Positions 26,363-36,400 of a DNA stretch of 36,834 nucleotides are shown one piece after another. Position numbers and translations under genes: made by a program. The stretch lies in the NCBI GenBank assembly GCA_900543365.1, contig UQRG01000004.1, positions 1-36,834 on the forward strand, written 5' to 3'. The notes below the pieces were generated by a model. The model worked only from the letters and a program-made list of their open reading frames with translations, was not told the origin of the DNA and ran no database searches. The stretch's first letter is position 1. The number at the start of each line of letters is the position of its first letter. This stretch comes from an uncultured Eubacterium sp. (GTDB taxonomy: Bacteria > Bacillota > Clostridia > Lachnospirales > CAG-274).

Positions 26363-26476
26363 GTTCAAATTCCTCCTTTAAAAATATATTAGGTTTCCCC
26401 TAGATTTGAGTTTAATAAAAATATCTATTTTCATATAGCTAAAACTAAATATTTTACTAAACTACAACTTAGATTA

Positions 26477-26504
26477 ATTATACCATATTGTGGATTTTTT
26501 TCAA
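26477..26504 (-). promoter_or_regulatory. Sigma-A type promoter for the dockerin pectinesterase gene
   Basis: Minus strand TTGAAA (26499-26504), 16-nt spacer, TATAAT (26477-26482). The leader is about 108 nt and contains CTAGGGGAAAC (26393-26403), which resembles a box in the scaffoldin leader. The rest of the 26363-26674 gap holds only the scaffoldin terminator and no gene. Confidence 0.75.
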
Positions 26505-26580
26505 CTAATTTTTATGTAAAAACTTGTAATTTAGTTAATTTTCACAAAAAACATATATATTTTTATATAAAAGCCACAAA

Positions 26581-26609
26581 AAAGGAACTCCATAAAATGG
26601 AGTTCCTTT
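26581..26609 (-). terminator. Intrinsic terminator after the scaffoldin gene
   Basis: Perfect 13-bp arms (26581-26593 and 26597-26609) with a 3-nt loop and a T run on the minus strand, 65 nt past the scaffoldin stop. Confidence 0.9.
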
Positions 26610-26674
26610 ATATGCACAATAGCTATTTATTTGTTTAAAGTAATCAGTTAATCTTTAAATTTATTAAGATTTAA

Positions 26675-29404
26675 CTATGCTCTTTTATTGTTAACAAATT
26701 CAAGTGCATAATCATAAACCTTAGACATCATAACTGCCATTTCAGCTCTGTTAATGTAGTTCTTTGGTAATAAAGTACCATCAGTATTACCATTCATAAT
26801 ACCCTTATCAGTTAAATAAGCTACATAAGGAGCTGACCACCAAGAAATGTTAGCAACATCAGAGTACTTATTATTTATGCTCTGGTCAACACTAGTTACA
26901 TCATTGCCTAACCATTCAAATGACTTAGCAATAAGAACTGCCATTTCTTCTCTTGTACAATACTGCTCTGGCTTATAATTGTTGTCACCATAACCAGAAA
27001 GGATACCAGCATTGTAACCAACAATAAGGTCATTGTAGTAGTATTTGCTTGAATCAACATTATCAGCAAAGTTCTTAGCAGTTGATGATACCTTAATGCC
27101 AAGAGTCTTGTTAATTAAGATAGCAAAGTCACCTCTCTTGCAAGGGAGAGCAGGTCCATAACTACCATCTGCTATACCAGAGATAATACCTAATTCAGCT
27201 AACTTATTAATAGAATCCTTAGCCCAAGGATAGTTTTCAATATCATTAAAGCCCTTGAAGTTTTCATCCTTATTAGTTGGAGGATTAATTGAAATACCAT
27301 TATCAGGATCTATAACAACAGGCTTATCATCCTTAGATGGAATATCAATATTACCTGTAGTTGCTTCTGTAGTTGTTTCTACAGTAGTAGTTGTTGTAGT
27401 AGCTTTGTGGCTTGAACCACCGCCACCGCCACCACTACTTGGTCTCTTAGTAGTAGTTTCTGTAGCTGTAGTTGCCTCTGTAGTTACATCTGACCTCTTA
27501 GTAGTAGTTTCTGTAACTGTAGTTGCTTGTGTAGTTGCTTCTGTAGTTACTTGTGTAGTTGCTTCTGTAGTTACATCTGAACCAGCAATTACAATAGCAC
27601 CATTCTTACCAACACAATTAAGAGTAGTTGCATTAGTATTAGCTGCACTTAATACATTAAGTTCAACAGGATAAGTACCAGCCTTTGTAGCTAATACCTT
27701 GAAATCAAGTGTAAATGCAGTATCATTACCAGTTACATCAGCACCAGCATTAGCTAAAGCAAACTTAACAACACCTAACTGAGCAGCAGTCTTAATACCA
27801 TCAGCACCAGGATAATCTGTATCACCCTTAGTTGGAACATAAGCCATCTGAGCATTAATATTGTTTACATCTGGCTGAGAAGGTGCTGAGAATCCCTTAA
27901 CTGTACCACTCTGTAACTCTAAATCAGCAGGGTTAAATTTAACTACTGCAACAACAGATGCAACACCTGGGTTGTTATTAAGCTTAAATGTAACAGTCTT
28001 AACATCACCAGTCTTAGCATTTACAGTATCACCAGCAATAGCAAAAGCTGTGTCTACTGTAGTAGCTTCTGTTGTTGTAGCTGTAGTAGCTTCTGTTGTT
28101 AATTCAGTAGTAACTTCGCCACCACCAATTACAACATCAACAGTCTTGTTAGATGGAGTTGAATTAATAGAAGCATCAGCTGATACTGAATTTAATGTAC
28201 CAACTTCAACTGCTAATGTAGCACCATCAACTGCTTCAACACCTTCAGCCTTATCAAAGTGGATAGAGAATAACTTACCACTAGTTGTGAATGCAGGAAG
28301 GTTTCCAGTTGCAACTGAGAAGTCATTATCAAATACACAATAAGCAACCTTAACTCTACCTAACTGAGCCTGAGTTTTTACACCATCAGCATTAGCAAAG
28401 TCTGGATTACCCTGTGTAGGAACATTTTCAAACTGCTTACTAATATTAGTTGCATTTGATGCTGTAAGAACAACATCCTTACCTTCTGCATCCTGACCAG
28501 CTACTAATGTAATATTACCATTTGTAACAGTCTTAGGAACTAACTTAGTTGCATCAAAGTTTAAGAATAAAGTGTAGTTGTTAAACTTAGCACCATCACC
28601 TAAATTTGCATAATAATCAACATCAACACCACCGTCAGCTGTTTTTGTATAAACAGGAGTAATAACTACCTGATTAGCCTCAGCTATAACATTTGTAGTA
28701 GTTTCAGTAGTTGTATCTACAACAGCAGAAGTTGTAGCTTCTGTTGTTGCCTCAACAGTTGTTGCCTCTGTTGTTGCCTCTGTTGTAGTAGGTTCATCAG
28801 AACCAACACCTTGCACATCAATACCAAATACACAACTATCAGTACTAACACCTGCAAACCAAACAACATCATTTGCCTTAAGGTCTACAGTAAAGGTTTT
28901 ATAAACAGATTCAGCACCTTCATTTTTTTCAATTAGAACACTTTCTGCTGTACCTGTAGGAGCACCATTTTTGTTAACGCCACCATCGTAAACAACATTC
29001 TTTAAAATACAATTACTCTTGTTTGAATTAATTTTGTTATCAATTTGAATAGTAGCATCTTTCTTAGCTGTAATCTTAAATGCTAATCTACAAATTAATT
29101 CATTACCATTAACAGTTAATGCTGAGTTAGCACTAGAGCCTGGAGTCTTAAGATAACCTGCATACTCTCTATCATCAAAATTTATATAATCTGATGTAGT
29201 ATTGTAACCAAGAGCACTTGAAGCAACTATGTCAACATTATCGTCTGTATAAACCATAGCTCCGTCAGCCACATCTGCTGATGGTACATACTTAAAAGTA
29301 CTAGCTGCTGCACTTGCTGTAACAACATTACCAACAACACTTGATGTAAGTACCATTGTAGCTGCAAGAACAGTACTTACAATTCTTTTAATTGATTTTC
29401 TCAA
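26675..29404 (-). CDS. SLH-anchored protein with two cohesin-like domains (candidate scaffoldin)
   Basis: A 909-residue surface protein. Signal peptide 1-33; beta-rich module of unknown type 36-203; Thr/Glu linker; cohesin-like domain 1 (about 243-428); linker; cohesin-like domain 2 (about 451-608), with the typical start VNAKTGDVKTVTFKLNNNPG, then VVKFNPADLEL and near its end FKVLATKAGTYPVELNV; a long Thr-rich linker with a G6 run (610-685); three SLH domains (about 715-905) that bind pyruvylated wall polymer. The two cohesin-like domains share the unusual ADGxKTxAQLGxVKxA motif at 339-354 and 534-549. The start is TTG at 29402-29404, with GGAGG 8 nt upstream. The neighbouring enzyme carries a dockerin, hence the scaffoldin reading. 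Cohesin identity rests on pattern, not a search; a general Ig-like surface protein is the alternative. Confidence 0.82.
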   Translation of the reverse strand: MRKSIKRIVSTVLAATMVLTSSVVGNVVTASAAASTFKYVPSADVADGAMVYTDDNVDIVASSALGYNTTSDYINFDDREYAGYLKTPGSSANSALTVNGNELICRLAFKITAKKDATIQIDNKINSNKSNCILKNVVYDGGVNKNGAPTGTAESVLIEKNEGAESVYKTFTVDLKANDVVWFAGVSTDSCVFGIDVQGVGSDEPTTTEATTEATTVEATTEATTSAVVDTTTETTTNVIAEANQVVITPVYTKTADGGVDVDYYANLGDGAKFNNYTLFLNFDATKLVPKTVTNGNITLVAGQDAEGKDVVLTASNATNISKQFENVPTQGNPDFANADGVKTQAQLGRVKVAYCVFDNDFSVATGNLPAFTTSGKLFSIHFDKAEGVEAVDGATLAVEVGTLNSVSADASINSTPSNKTVDVVIGGGEVTTELTTEATTATTTEATTVDTAFAIAGDTVNAKTGDVKTVTFKLNNNPGVASVVAVVKFNPADLELQSGTVKGFSAPSQPDVNNINAQMAYVPTKGDTDYPGADGIKTAAQLGVVKFALANAGADVTGNDTAFTLDFKVLATKAGTYPVELNVLSAANTNATTLNCVGKNGAIVIAGSDVTTEATTQVTTEATTQATTVTETTTKRSDVTTEATTATETTTKRPSSGGGGGGSSHKATTTTTTVETTTEATTGNIDIPSKDDKPVVIDPDNGISINPPTNKDENFKGFNDIENYPWAKDSINKLAELGIISGIADGSYGPALPCKRGDFAILINKTLGIKVSSTAKNFADNVDSSKYYYNDLIVGYNAGILSGYGDNNYKPEQYCTREEMAVLIAKSFEWLGNDVTSVDQSINNKYSDVANISWWSAPYVAYLTDKGIMNGNTDGTLLPKNYINRAEMAVMMSKVYDYALEFVNNKRA
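27354..27575 (-). repeat. Degenerate tandem repeats encoding the Thr-rich linker before SLH
   Basis: Repeated GTAGTT(G/T)CTTCT-type units and short Thr codon runs encode the linker at residues 610-683, interrupted by a GGTGGC-rich stretch for the Gly run. They create long open antisense frames that are not genes. Similar, shorter runs occur at about 28045-28115 and 28683-28792. Confidence 0.7.
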
Positions 29405-29712
29405 TTTTACTTCCTCCTTTATAGTTTAATATTAGGAATATTCTATATTGAGAAATGTGCATAGTTTCCCGCTAGAATATTATACAACTCAAATTATACT
29501 TACTTTTAATAAAAAAGTCAATTTGTTTTTGGAAATTCGCCTCATCCTATTCGTACAAAAAATATTAACATTTTTAAACAAAATTACCAAAAAGAAATTA
29601 TAATTTTATAATTTTGTGCAACTATAACAATTAACTTATTTTTAATTAACATATTTATTGTTAATTTTAACGGCTATTATTTTTTTATCCAATTGATTAA
29701 AATATAAAATAT
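29405..29712 (-). other. Scaffoldin leader and upstream gap, no gene
   Basis: Besides the promoter at 29493-29521, the leader has a 9-bp hairpin (29437-29445 with 29473-29481) whose loop side contains the box CTAGCGGGAAAC (29464-29475). The remaining AT-rich part 29522-29712 has a 9-bp dyad near 29594-29615 and no clear terminator for the gene at 29713. Confidence 0.5.
29493..29521 (-). promoter_or_regulatory. Sigma-A type promoter for the scaffoldin gene
   Basis: Minus strand TTGACT (29516-29521), 17-nt spacer, TATAAT (29493-29498): the strongest-looking promoter of the island, leader about 82 nt. Confidence 0.8.
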
Positions 29713-29967
29713 CTATTTCCCCCTATTATTTAAAACCTTTTTTCTAATCCAGTTGACATAAGGAGATGAACTTTTTTCATAAATAGCCTTATGTGTATAT
29801 GTTGTAGTTTCCATAGTAGTTGAAGTTATTTCTGTAGTTTCTATATTATTGTTTAAATTAATTGTATTTTGTCCAGTAATTAATCCCCCACACATTACAA
29901 CTCCAACAAAAATGCTTATATCTGCTAATATAAAAATAATTAAATACAGTATTTTTTTAAAAATCAA
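29713..29967 (-). CDS. Small single-pass membrane protein with Thr-rich extracellular stretch
   Basis: An 84-residue protein without a recognised family. Residues 5-31 are one long hydrophobic segment (LYLIIFILADISIFVGVVMCGG) with a basic front (IFKK), a signal anchor; a Thr/Glu stretch follows (about 42-57, ETTEITSTTMETTTY), like the linkers of the neighbouring surface enzymes, and the tail is basic (WIRKKVLNNRGK). The start is TTG at 29965-29967, with AAGGAG 7 nt upstream. It begins 11 nt after the stop of the 60-residue gene, so they form a two-gene unit. Confidence 0.6.
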   Translation of the reverse strand: MIFKKILYLIIFILADISIFVGVVMCGGLITGQNTINLNNNIETTEITSTTMETTTYTHKAIYEKSSSPYVNWIRKKVLNNRGK

Positions 29968-29978
29968 TTACCTTCTCC

Positions 29979-30161
29979 TTAAATCTGTTTATTAACGGTT
30001 TCATATTCATTATCATAGTGGAAATATGGACAAGAATAATTTGAATATGTATAGTTTCTTGCCATTTCATCTTCATCTAAATTAACTTCACAATATTCAC
30101 AGTCTGTTTCCTCGTCATATATATTGTGGGAACATAATTCACAACAGTTTAAATTACTCAT
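29979..30161 (-). CDS. Small Cys-rich protein (DUF6472-like)
   Basis: A 60-residue acidic protein with CCELCSHNIYDEE, then CEYCEVNLDEDEMAR and a final CPYF before a VNKQ end. The paired cysteines suggest a zinc knuckle. The pattern agrees with my recollection of the DUF6472 family of Clostridia, a small protein of unknown function. AAAGGAG lies 8 nt before the ATG and a consensus promoter is upstream. It is the first gene of the pair with 29713-29967. Confidence 0.7.
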   Translation of the reverse strand: MSNLNCCELCSHNIYDEETDCEYCEVNLDEDEMARNYTYSNYSCPYFHYDNEYETVNKQI

Positions 30162-30197
30162 TTTGTTATCTCCTTTGTTAGTTATTTTTACTTTTTT

Positions 30198-30226
30198 ATT
30201 ATAATGATAACTAATTGAAATACCAA
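30198..30226 (-). promoter_or_regulatory. Sigma-A type promoter for the Cys-rich small protein gene
   Basis: Minus strand TTGGTA (30221-30226), 17-nt spacer, TATAAT (30198-30203), about 35 nt before the ATG at 30161. Confidence 0.75.
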
Positions 30227-30353
30227 CAAATTATACATTTATTTTAGTTTAATTTTAATAAGAAATAAAACACTCAATTTTAAATCAATTAAAATTTCAG
30301 TAGCACAAGTCTTATGAGTACTATATTTTTGTTAATTATCAATATTATCTGTA

Positions 30354-30411
30354 AATAAGTAATAGGTAATAGACACAGTACAACCACTATATTCATTACT
30401 TATTACTTATT
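30354..30411. repeat. 17-bp inverted repeat built from GTAATA units
   Basis: Arms 30354-30370 and 30395-30411 are complementary at 16 of 17 positions around a 24-nt loop. It lies in the 334-nt gap 30162-30495, which otherwise holds a promoter and a terminator and no gene. Confidence 0.65.
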
Positions 30412-30425
30412 GTATTCACTCAAAA

Positions 30426-30451
30426 AACGGCGGAGCATTAACCCCGCCGTT
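30426..30451 (-). terminator. Intrinsic terminator after the pectate lyase gene
   Basis: AACGGCGG (30426-30433) and CCGCCGTT (30444-30451) form a GC-rich stem; T6 follows on the minus strand. It lies 45 nt past the stop of the lyase. Confidence 0.9.
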
Positions 30452-30495
30452 AAGCTGCAACAATATTAAATTGTCAACTAATAAACTAACATAAA

Positions 30496-33400
30496 TTAGT
30501 TATACTTAGCAGTCTTAGTATTTGCGTCCCAAGAAACCTTAGCACCTAAAGCTTCACCAATAGTTCTGAATGGAACAAACATTCTACCATCAACAATTTC
30601 TGCAACAGCCTGGTTAGAAATATTAAGAGTGTTACCATCTAAAGTATAAGTTCTAGCACCAGCTGTAAATACTACAGTCTTGCCACCAGCATTAATAGTA
30701 GCAGTCTTTGCAACAGCATCCCAAGTGATAATGTCACTGCTATCAGCAGAATCAACACTACCACCAGCAATAGCAATTGCAACAAATCTTAATGGAACCA
30801 TAGTTGAGTTAGAAGTTGACTGGATATATGGAGCTACATCCATTGCAAATTCCTTATCATCAATAGTAATATTCTTGTCACCAACCTTAACAGAAATAGC
30901 AGAACCAAGAACTGGAGCTGCAGTAGTTGTTTCAGTTGTGTCTTCTGATACAGTAGTTGTTTCAGTTGTAGTTGTAGTAGTAGTGTAATTCTTTACGCTA
31001 CCGCCACCACCTGCACCAGAACTGTTATGAACTGTTGCCTTAGTAGTTGTTTCAGTTGTTGTTTCAGTTGTACCGTTGTTAAGACCGATACCACCTTCAC
31101 CACCGTAAACATCTGGTAAAGTTACAATATCAGCTGCATCGTGCTGATAAGCCTCTGTTCTAGCAAGGAAGTCACCGTGGATAAATGAACCATCTTCTGC
31201 TCTATTATATCTCTTAGTTGCCTTGTCATAACCGTCATCAGCATTAGTAGACTTAAAGAATGTCTTTTCATCAAGTACAGTACCTTCAGAGTTTACAGAC
31301 TTAATATTATTTTCATCCTTATTTAAGTAGTTAGACTCGCTTTCAATAGGTGTTGTTGAAATATTACCATACTGAGTTTCATTATTCCAAGAACCAATTA
31401 AGTCAGGTCTACCTACAGAAACAGCACCCTTAAGGTCATAATCAAACTTGTATACTCTACCATCAGCATCCTTACCGTTGCCAGAAGCATCTGTAAGTGA
31501 GTTAGCTGTGTTAGAATATAATGAGAAGTTATTTGCCTGGTTCTTATAAGCTACAACATTTCTCATCTTAAGAGCTGGGTTGTTATTACTATCAACACCA
31601 TTACCCTTGTTGTTAAATGAAATACAATCTTTAAGCATATGCTTAACATAGATACCTTCACCACCAAGTTTGAAACCATTACCACCAGAGTTACCTGCAA
31701 AGTCAGTTTCAGTACCGTCTGTATTTAACTTGTAACCCTGTCTGTAAGTAACACAGTTTTCAAGAACTACAGCACCAATAGCACCAGAGTTAATCTTAGT
31801 GTAGCAATCCCAACCATCATCAAGGTTGTGGTGAGAAATACAATCTTCAAATACATTACCGTAACCTACAGTAAGCTTAGAACCAAAACCATCGGCATTG
31901 TTCTTAGATGGGTCACAGTTATTGTAAGATTCACAACTCTTAATAACATTGTAAGCTGGCCAGTCAACAATTGTAGCATCCTTACTATTAATACGGCTAA
32001 TCTGGAAACCAGTTGTACCATTATCGTGGAATGTACAATCCTCAACAACTACATGCTTACCGCCTAATGAGAATGCCTTTTCATTACCTTCTGAATTTAT
32101 TACTTCAAAGCCCTTGAATAACCAGTAATCAGCATCTACTTCAAAACCAGTATATAATCCTTCAAGGTCAATTACAGGGTCAGCACCTTCTTCTGCTCTA
32201 AGAGTCTTGAAGTTGCCGTTTTCATAACCTGAATAAGTCTCAGGAATTTCAATCTTACCTAAATCAGTATCAGTAATATGGTAAGTACCGTCAAGCATAA
32301 TAATCTCGCCACCAAAATCAACAAGACCTAATGCTGTTTCAAGATTAACAGGATTATCTCTTGAACCGTCACCATTAACTGTACCGTTAGGACCAATGTA
32401 AATCTTCTTTGTATCTTCCATTGTCTTATGAGTTACTGTAAATCTTGTGATTACAGGGTCATAAGATGTAAAGTTATCTGCTGTGTTTGGATAGTAAACA
32501 ACAGAGAACTGGTTTACATAATCTGGCTTTAACTCAACATCAAATGTAGTTGCCTTATTAGCAACAATAACATCTTTGTATACATTCTTGCCATTTAATG
32601 AAATATTAGTTATACCACCTGTCATACCCTTCTTAGAATTAGACTTTAATCTAAGTGAGTAATTAGTTGATGTAGTATAGTATGGTGAACTAACTGTTAC
32701 CTTTGGAGCAACAGCTTCATCTACATCTGCTGTAATAATAGGATCAGTATCTGCATTAGTTTCGTGAAGTTTAATGTTTTCAACTGTCATATCAGCAAAT
32801 CTTGCAGCAAAGAAACCAACATAAATGTTGTTAGCATCCTGCTGTTCAAGTACATTCTCAGTATCATCTACTGTTTCAAATGAATACTTAGAAACTGTCT
32901 TACCTGTCTGATAATCATAAGTAGTAATCTTGTAACCAGTATTTAACTTAGTTAAAGTAACATTGTACTTATCACCAGCTTCAGGTAACTTTTCAGTTGT
33001 TGAGTAGATACCTACTCTCTCACCACCACCATTAGTAGATACAACACCACGACGAGTCATAATGTTAATTCTATTCATAGTTGACTTCTTATAATAAGAA
33101 GAAAGGTTAGGGTCTGTTGGGAATGTTGAATCAGAACATCCACCAGCAATAACAATGTTAGATGTAACCTGTGCTTCAGTATTTGCATAAGATACTTCAT
33201 AAGTATTACCATCTGCATCTGTTACTTTACGCTTATTTAAATAAGCATCTAATAAGTCAACTGCTGTTTCAAATGTAGTTGTTGAACCATCAGCCTTAGT
33301 TACTGTAGTTTCCTTAGTCATTGCATTTTCAGGTAATGGAGTCATATGGTTAGTTGCACCACCCATATATTCGCCATTGTAAACACCACCAGCAAATGGC

Positions 33401-36400
33401 ACAATATCTCTTGCCATAATACCGAAAGCTTCCTGACCTGAACGAAGCTTATCAAGAGCTAATGAAGGTGAATCACCCTGAGCAATATAACTATCATAAG
33501 TCTTCTTTAAATCAGGTGTAAGATTGTTTACATCTCTGATATATCTGTTTACAGTAATATCAGCAGATAATACAAAGTTATTATTTGCATTTACCTTAGT
33601 GTAGTAATATGCAATACCATCCTGGTCACCAGAAATCTTACCAGAACCAGTCCAAGATGTTACCTGTACATCCTTAACATTAGTAAGCTCACCATTTTCC
33701 ATAAGGTCGTGGTTATTGCTATAATTATCCTTATCAGTTGTATAAGAAGTGTTATCTTTATGGTTTACTGTAACGAAAGAAGATTCGCCATCTGTCTGAC
33801 CTGCAGCACCCATACAAGAAGCACCAAATAATGTAGCCTTCCATAAGTAATCAGTAGGCTCTACAATAGAAACTTCCATTACTTCAGGATTAGCTGCAGC
33901 TATACCATACTTGCTGTTTGTAACAAAAGTTACCTTAGAAGTACCAACTGCATCATTCTTAAATTCAGTTAAGTCAATATAGAAACCAGCTGCAAGAGCT
34001 TCAGCCTCATCAACTGCTACTCTTTCACCTACTACTTTGCCATTTTCATTGGCTTTCTTATAATAACCCTGACTATCCTTATAATAGAAAGTATCTGCAC
34101 ATAATTCTTCATTTGTGTTGTTTGTCTTAAGAATTGTGTAGCTTAAACCAGAAGCATCAAATGCTTCACCTACAGCGTATGTAAGTCTTGGGTAACCTAA
34201 AACTGCTACCTTAATTGGCTCTGGATTTGATACCTTAATATCATAAGTATCATAAATAGAGTTATCATCTTTTAAACGAACTGTAAGAGTTTGCTTTTCT
34301 GTCACCTTAGATGAATCAAAACCAACTACTTCATATTCGCTTGCATTAATATACTGATATTCAATCTTACCATTTTCATCAGTATAAAGACCATGTACAG
34401 CAAGACCCTTTGTATCGAGTTCATCACCAACATAGTAAGATGTCTTGTAATCTCTTGTATATATCTTAAGAGCTGTTAATTTGCCAGGCTTAATAGCAAT
34501 ATAGAATGCATCTGTTGCATTATTAGGGTCAATTGACTCTGATGTTGCATCAGTATACTTAACTGTTACAGCTAAGTCGTCACCAGCCATATCAGATGTA
34601 AATGTAGTATTTTCATTAATTACTGTATCACCAAGATATAACTTGTACTGGTCACTATTAAGCTGCTTTGTAGTACCATCTTCAAATGAAGCTGTTACCT
34701 GTAAACCTATTGTATTAAACTTAGCTCCTGCATAGAAAGTATCATAAATTGGTGCATAATCAACTTTAATCTTTGTTACTTTCATTGCATTTACTGTAAT
34801 AGGAATTTCAACCTTAGCTTTACCAATACTAGCATATACAACCTTTTTACCAGCAGTTGTAAATGATGTACCCTCATCAAAGCCTGTAAGTGAGTAATCA
34901 TCTGCATTGTCAATAACTTCGCTTGAACCATCTGCATAAGTTGCATTAAGCTTTAATCCAGTTGAATCAAACTTTTCAGTTGTATAGTATGTAGTCTTAG
35001 TTGGCATACTTTCAATAGAAAGTGATGTTACCTTCTTAGTACCTACATAAAGGTCATTGTTTGTTACATTAAGTTCACCAGCTCTTGCTACAGCATAGCC
35101 AATGTACTGATTGTCTTCAAAAAGACCAGTTACATCTACTGTAACTGCATCGTAACCTTCTACCTTAACCTTTAAAATATCGCCACTCTTGCTAATTGTA
35201 AGATTGATTGGCTCTGTAGTAGCTGTACCTGCAAATGACTTTTCATTCATAAGAGGAGTAGTAGTAACCTTTTCACCATCATTTACTCTAAGTACAAACT
35301 GAGAAATTGTACCACTCTTGTCAGATGGCTGTAAACCTACGAATACACTCTTACCTGTATTGCCTCTTCTTAATTCTGGCTTTTCATCATCTGGAATTTT
35401 ACCAGGCTTAACATACTTGTCATTGAAAAGCATAAAACCAGCTGCAGCCTGATTAAATGTTGATGTAGGATTAATATTAATAGAGTTAAGTGTTGTAGTT
35501 AACTTAAAGTCTTCACCTGATGGAGCTGGAGTAGCTACAAATGTGTAAGAATCTTCAGAAGAAGATAACTTACCTGTGTTATTAGTTAAAGTTAAACTAA
35601 TATCCTTATTATCTTTACTAATAGAATACTTTGCATTAGTAATCTTATCTGCAAGACAATTAAGTCCATTACCATCAAACTCATAAGGTGCTATCTCAAC
35701 TGGCTGACCTACTACTGAAAGTCTTACATTACTATATGTTACATCTGCACATATTGAAACATAAAGACCAACAAAAATGTCATCACTCATAGAAAGATTA
35801 CTACCATCTACAGTAGTCTTCTGTGAACCATAAGTTAAAGTATAAGTTGTACCAGATTTAGTAAGCTTTACCTTAATGTCATCACCAGCCTGTGGAACTG
35901 AAAGGTTCTCATCAGTTTCTGGTGTATAATCTGTAATAGTGCCATTTGCTCTTGTCCAACCATAGCTCATTTTCTTAATATCAGAAGCACCATTCTTAAT
36001 ATTACGAACACCCGCATTTACAGAATCTGCAGGTTTACCGTTGTTGTTCACTAATGGGTCAATATTGTCAGTAACAAAAGCACCAAATGATACTTGATTA
36101 TTTGTACCATCAATACCATTAATGTGAGCTGTTGCTGAAATTGTAAAGTCATCCTCAGATGTTAACTGCTGATAATATGCTACTCTACCTTCAGAACCAT
36201 TGGCAATTTTACCAACGCTCTCAACCTTGCCGTCATTATCACTAGCCTTAGGATTACCCATTCTTAAATGAATATCGTCTGCAACCTCTTCAAATAAGTA
36301 AGGGAATTCTGTTACGCCATTGTACTGCTTGAATTCAGCAAAATTAGGGTCACCATAGTTGTCAATCTTCGACTGACCACCAGCATCGCCATATACAGTA

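Noticed and set aside
27255..28343. Long plus-strand open frames rich in Val/Ser opposite the scaffoldin
   Set aside because: They are antisense shadows of the Thr-rich linker repeats, with no ribosome binding site and low-complexity Val/Ala/Ser products.
30680..30988. Plus-strand frame opposite the end of the pectate lyase
   Set aside because: Antisense shadow ending in a valine run made by Thr codons; no ribosome binding site.
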